Of a DNA stretch of 7,658 nucleotides, positions 4,932 through 7,658 are shown piece by piece. Origin of the DNA: an uncultured Campylobacter sp. (GTDB taxonomy: Bacteria > Campylobacterota > Campylobacteria > Campylobacterales > Campylobacteraceae); assembly GCA_905373295.1 (NCBI GenBank), contig CAJPSJ010000090.1:1-7658 (forward strand), read 5' to 3'. Within the stretch, counting starts at the first letter, position 1, and every line of letters begins with the position of its first letter. A program made the position numbers and the translations under genes. A model generated the notes under the pieces. It made no database searches. It saw nothing but the letters and a program-made list of their open reading frames with translations, and had not been told where the DNA came from.

Positions 4932-5846
4932 ATGAGCCTTGTTTCTTACGAATTAAAAAAGCAAAAACTAGATGGAGCACGCAATGTGACGCTTTGGAAG
5001 GCGCGCGGCGGCGTGGCGGCAGTGGTACTGGCGCTGTTTATTGCTATGCGCAAGGATTTCGGAGATTTCTCGTTCCTGTTTTTATTGGTACTGCTAGCTC
5101 TTGCTTATCCTGCTTACAAATACCTAGCTGTGCGCATTTCGCATAAATTTGAATCGCTCAGCGAAGAGGCTTTTAAAAACGAATTTCTGCTTTGGATTGC
5201 AAAGGAGCTGCGTCTTACCTTTCAGCCTTTCGGCGCGTTTTTACTCGATGAAATTTACAAAAATCCGCTCCGTAAAGAGGCAAATCTATGCACTTGCAAG
5301 CACGCTATAGTGGGTAAGACGCCCGAATTTGGTATAAAAATCGGTGACATCTGCCTAAGTCGCGATTTTGATAAAAACAGAGAAAATCGGGTCTTTGAGC
5401 TGGATAAAATTTTGCATCTTAAAAAAAAGGATGATACGGCGATTTTCGACGGGCTTTTTGCAAAATTTGATTTTAGCGAGACTTTTGATAGTAAAATTTT
5501 AGTCGTGCCACGCGGAGAGTTCATCTTCGGCGCATCGGATCTGAAGCTGCTTAAAGACAGCCCGCATCTAAGCGCGTCGTTTGACGTATATCTAAACAAC
5601 CCCGCCGCCGCCGCATTTTTGCAAAACAAAAAAATTTTAGAAAATATGCAGACGATCACCGTAAATTTGTTCGGTAAAACCGAGCTTTATCTGGGCGTAA
5701 ACAGCCTTGTAATCGGCGTTGAAAATAGCGAAATTTTCAAATCTGCGCCGAGCTCGCAAAGCGCGAAGTTGCTCGAAAGCCTAAACAAAATGATTGAGAT
5801 CGCTAAAATTTTTGCTTATCTTAAAAAGCTCGGGCAGGTGGAATAA
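4932..5846 (+). CDS. DUF3137-type inner-membrane protein
   Basis: This is a 304-residue protein. The N-terminal region carries two membrane helices, about residues 27-39 (GVAAVVLALFIAM) and 45-66 (FSFLFLLVLLALAYPAYKYLAV), joined by a very short turn, so both ends should be cytoplasmic. The rest is a soluble alpha/beta domain with a pair of cysteines in 'LCTCKH' and a 'VVPRGEFIFG' strand. The order of a membrane hairpin, a helix with EAF and the long mixed domain agrees with the DUF3137 family, whose role is unknown. The start is set by GGGGA at 4922-4926 and by the promoter just upstream. G+C content is higher than in the immunity-like block, and codon use is typical of the flanks. A run of eight A (5421-5428) encodes lysines and does not break the frame. 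Confidence 0.72.
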   Translation: MSLVSYELKKQKLDGARNVTLWKARGGVAAVVLALFIAMRKDFGDFSFLFLLVLLALAYPAYKYLAVRISHKFESLSEEAFKNEFLLWIAKELRLTFQPFGAFLLDEIYKNPLRKEANLCTCKHAIVGKTPEFGIKIGDICLSRDFDKNRENRVFELDKILHLKKKDDTAIFDGLFAKFDFSETFDSKILVVPRGEFIFGASDLKLLKDSPHLSASFDVYLNNPAAAAFLQNKKILENMQTITVNLFGKTELYLGVNSLVIGVENSEIFKSAPSSQSAKLLESLNKMIEIAKIFAYLKKLGQVE

Positions 5847-5877
5847 AAACACTCGGTTTTGTAAATTTAAAACAGGG

Positions 5878-5905
5878 TTGCAGCGCGCGAAATAGAATTT
5901 ACGAT
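5878..5905 (+). promoter_or_regulatory. Possible promoter for the two-component genes
   Basis: TTGCAG (5878-5883) and TACGAT (5900-5905) are 16 bases apart in the 89-bp gap before the response regulator. The -10 match is imperfect, so this is tentative. Confidence 0.3.
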
Positions 5906-5935
5906 AAGGGATAAATTTAAAAGGAGGGGCGCATT

Positions 5936-6634
5936 ATGGATATAAACGAAATACAAGCTCAAACTCGCAGTATGCGCGCCCTATATGTCGAGGATGATAA
6001 TGAGGTAAGGCAGCAGACCGCAAAAATTTTAAAACTATTCTTTCATCAAGTTACCGACTGCGGTGACGCGCAGGAGGGCATCGATAAATTTAAAGCAAGC
6101 AAAGCAGGTATTGTTTTTACCGATATTAATATGCCGGGCATGAGCGGGCTTGAGATGTTAGAGCGGATCAAACAGATCGATCCTTCGGTAAAAACGGTCA
6201 TATTCTCGGCCTACGATGAGTCTAAATTTTTCACCAAAGCGATATCTATCGGCGTGGACGGCTACATACTAAAGCCTTTTACGACCGAGGATCTACTAAG
6301 CGTGCTTGAAAAAATCACGCAAAGTATCGAAACCAAACCCGCAAAGTTTATTTATCTAAGCGGCGATTTCGTGTGGGACAAGCAGAGTTTAACCCTATCC
6401 AAGGCGGGCAAAATTATCAAACTAACCAAAAACGAAACCTCTTTGTTGCAGCTGCTTTTAAGCTCTAGCGGACGGATCGCAAGCGGTCTTGAGATAGAAA
6501 ACGAGCTGTTCGAGGACTGCGACGAGTATGACGACAAACGGGTAAGAAATATCATATCCAGATTTCACCGAAAAATCGGCTACAAGCTGATAGAAAACAT
6601 CTACTCGCAAGGATACAGAATAAAATGGCGATAG
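5936..6634 (+). CDS. OmpR/PhoB-type response regulator
   Basis: This 232-residue two-domain regulator has a strong start: AAGGAGG at 5921-5927, eight bases before the ATG. The receiver domain (about 13-125) has every key residue: acidic pair D20/D21 in 'YVEDDNE', phospho-acceptor D63 in 'FTDINMPGMSG', the switch serine S91 in 'VIFSAYD', and K113 in 'ILKPF'. The C-terminal part (about 146-232) is a winged-helix DNA-binding domain, with 'KLTKNETSLLQLLL' at its start, a recognition region around 'DKRVRNIISRFHRKIG' and the final wing 'IENIYSQGYRIKW'. It is phosphorylated by a histidine kinase and then binds promoters. The partner is almost certainly the kinase encoded next, whose start overlaps this gene's end by 10 bases. 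The signal and target genes cannot be read from the sequence. Confidence 0.93.
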   Translation: MDINEIQAQTRSMRALYVEDDNEVRQQTAKILKLFFHQVTDCGDAQEGIDKFKASKAGIVFTDINMPGMSGLEMLERIKQIDPSVKTVIFSAYDESKFFTKAISIGVDGYILKPFTTEDLLSVLEKITQSIETKPAKFIYLSGDFVWDKQSLTLSKAGKIIKLTKNETSLLQLLLSSSGRIASGLEIENELFEDCDEYDDKRVRNIISRFHRKIGYKLIENIYSQGYRIKWR

Positions 6635-7658
6635 TGGACATCAAGAAAAACCATCAGAGATTTGAGACGATATTTTCAAATTCCGGCGTCGGCATCTTCA
6701 TCGTGGACAAGAAAAGAAATATTATGGAGTGCAACGAGACCTTTTGTAAAATTTTCGGCTACAAATACGATGAGATCATCGGTAAATCCGCGCAAACCAT
6801 ACATCTAAGCGAAGAAAAATACTTGCACTTCGCAGACATCGCCTTTAATAAAGTAAGGAAAAATGAGGCTCTGCAGCTAAACTACGAGCTAAGGCACAAA
6901 AGCGGCAAAGGGCTGTGGATTAGAATTTCGGGCGACTCCATATCGGGAAACGACGAGGTGCTTTGGATAGTGGTGGATATCACCAAAAGAGTGATGGCGG
7001 AGAAGAAATTAAAGCAAAGCAGGCTAAAAGGTCAAGCGGCTAAATTTAACTCTCAACCACGAGATCGAGGAGCAGCTAAAGCTCATAAGGCGCCAAGACG
7101 AGCAGCTTCAGTATCAATCAAGGCTCGCCCAGATGGGCGAAATTTTAAATATGATAGCGCATCAATGGAGGCAGCCGCTATCTGCTATCTCGGCTACGGC
7201 TTCGTATCTAAGCACTAGCTGCTTGATGGCGGACAAATTTGACAAAACCGCCCTTTTGGAGGAGCTAGGCAAGATCGAGCAGTATTCAAAGCACCTATCC
7301 GAAACGATCGATGAATTTAGAAATTTCTTTAAGCCTGCCAAAATCAAGGAAGTTACGAGCCTGGAGGAGCTTTGCAATATGGCGATAAATATCGCAAAAG
7401 CGATACTGCAAAATCAAAAGATTAAAATTTACGCGAAATACGGCTGCAACCAGACTCTGCTCACATATAAAAACGAGGTTTCGCAGGTTATTTTAAACAT
7501 CATAAAAAACGCGCAGGACGCCTTTTTGGAAAGAAATATCGACGACGGCGTTATCGAAATTTCAACCTACATCGAAAAGTCATATCTTTGCTTAAGCGTA
7601 AAAGATAACGCCGGCGGCATCAAAAAGGAGATCGCGGATAAAATTTTCGATCTGTATT
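6625..7658 (+). pseudogene. PAS-domain histidine kinase, frameshifted and cut by the window end
   Basis: The ATG at 6625 overlaps the end of the regulator gene, which implies coupled translation. Residues 10-127 form a PAS domain ('FETIFSNSGVGIFIVD', 'FGYKYDEIIGKS', then the PAC-like 'WIVVDITKRVMAEKKL'). No membrane helix precedes it, so the sensor is cytoplasmic. After KLKQSRLK the starting frame loses homology and ends at 7218. The +1 frame continues as VKRLNLTLNHEIEEQL, a coiled linker, into the kinase core. Dropping one A from the run at 7026-7029 joins the two. The core shows the H-box 'MGEILNMIAHQWRQPLSAI' (His codon 7160-7162), the N-box 'ILNIIKNAQDAF' (Asn 7508-7510) and the G1 box 'DNAGG' (7604-7618). 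The window ends before the G2 box. All catalytic residues are intact, so the shift is recent or a sequencing error. Confidence 0.85.

Noticed and set aside
5421..5428. Run of eight A in the DUF3137 gene as a phase-variation tract
   Set aside because: The frame is intact across it, and Campylobacter phase variation usually uses G/C tracts; one A8 run encoding lysines is ordinary.
1..7658. CRISPR array, tRNA, rRNA, insertion sequence or integrase
   Set aside because: No regularly spaced repeats, cloverleaf-like sequence, transposase or recombinase motifs were found on either strand.

Overview
The window reads as a chromosomal segment of a Campylobacter-type epsilonproteobacterium (Campylobacterota). 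The signs are the pervasive AAAATTTTA-type codon pairs, a promoter with a T-rich upstream stretch and TATAAT box, and a two-component pair whose kinase H-box reads AHQWRQPL, a form common in that group. This is inference from style; no marker gene fixes the species. All supported genes lie on the + strand.

Layout. (1) 1-179: C-terminal end of an ABC transporter ATPase. (2) 180-445: non-coding, with a good promoter (TATAAT at 359-364) and a small inverted repeat before the next gene. (3) 446-4834: an accessory block of small, mostly unrelated genes that looks like an array of orphan immunity genes of polymorphic toxin systems. It holds an Imm40-like gene, a truncated tandem copy of its 3' end, a DUF4279-like gene, a membrane-anchored protein that may be a fusion, a frameshifted gene, an unrecognised 124-aa gene, a 250-aa protein with an internal duplication, a two-module 208-aa protein, and a 73-aa protein with a WRPV motif. 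No toxin, Rhs, CdiA, VgrG or transposase is visible. (4) 4835-4931: a clear sigma70-like promoter. (5) 4932-5846: a DUF3137-type membrane protein. (6) 5936-7658: an OmpR/PhoB-type response regulator overlapping a PAS histidine kinase. The kinase reading frame is broken by one base near 7026-7029, and the gene runs off the window end.

How it fits together. The immunity-like block sits between ordinary cell genes, and much of it is visibly richer in A+T than the flanks. It contains several damaged or partial genes: a duplicated 3' end, a frameshift, a short coding-like remnant and a probable in-frame fusion. This is what an immunity island that gains and loses cassettes would look like. The inferred role is protection against toxins delivered by neighbouring cells or kept from past toxin loci. 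The most concrete new observation is the 41-bp perfect repeat joining the Imm40-like gene to its truncated copy. It is in matching codon phase, so recombination across it would replace the C-terminal tail in frame.

Family names for the immunity-like genes come from recalled sequence patterns and were not checked by a profile search. Several genes are left unnamed because I do not recognise them.
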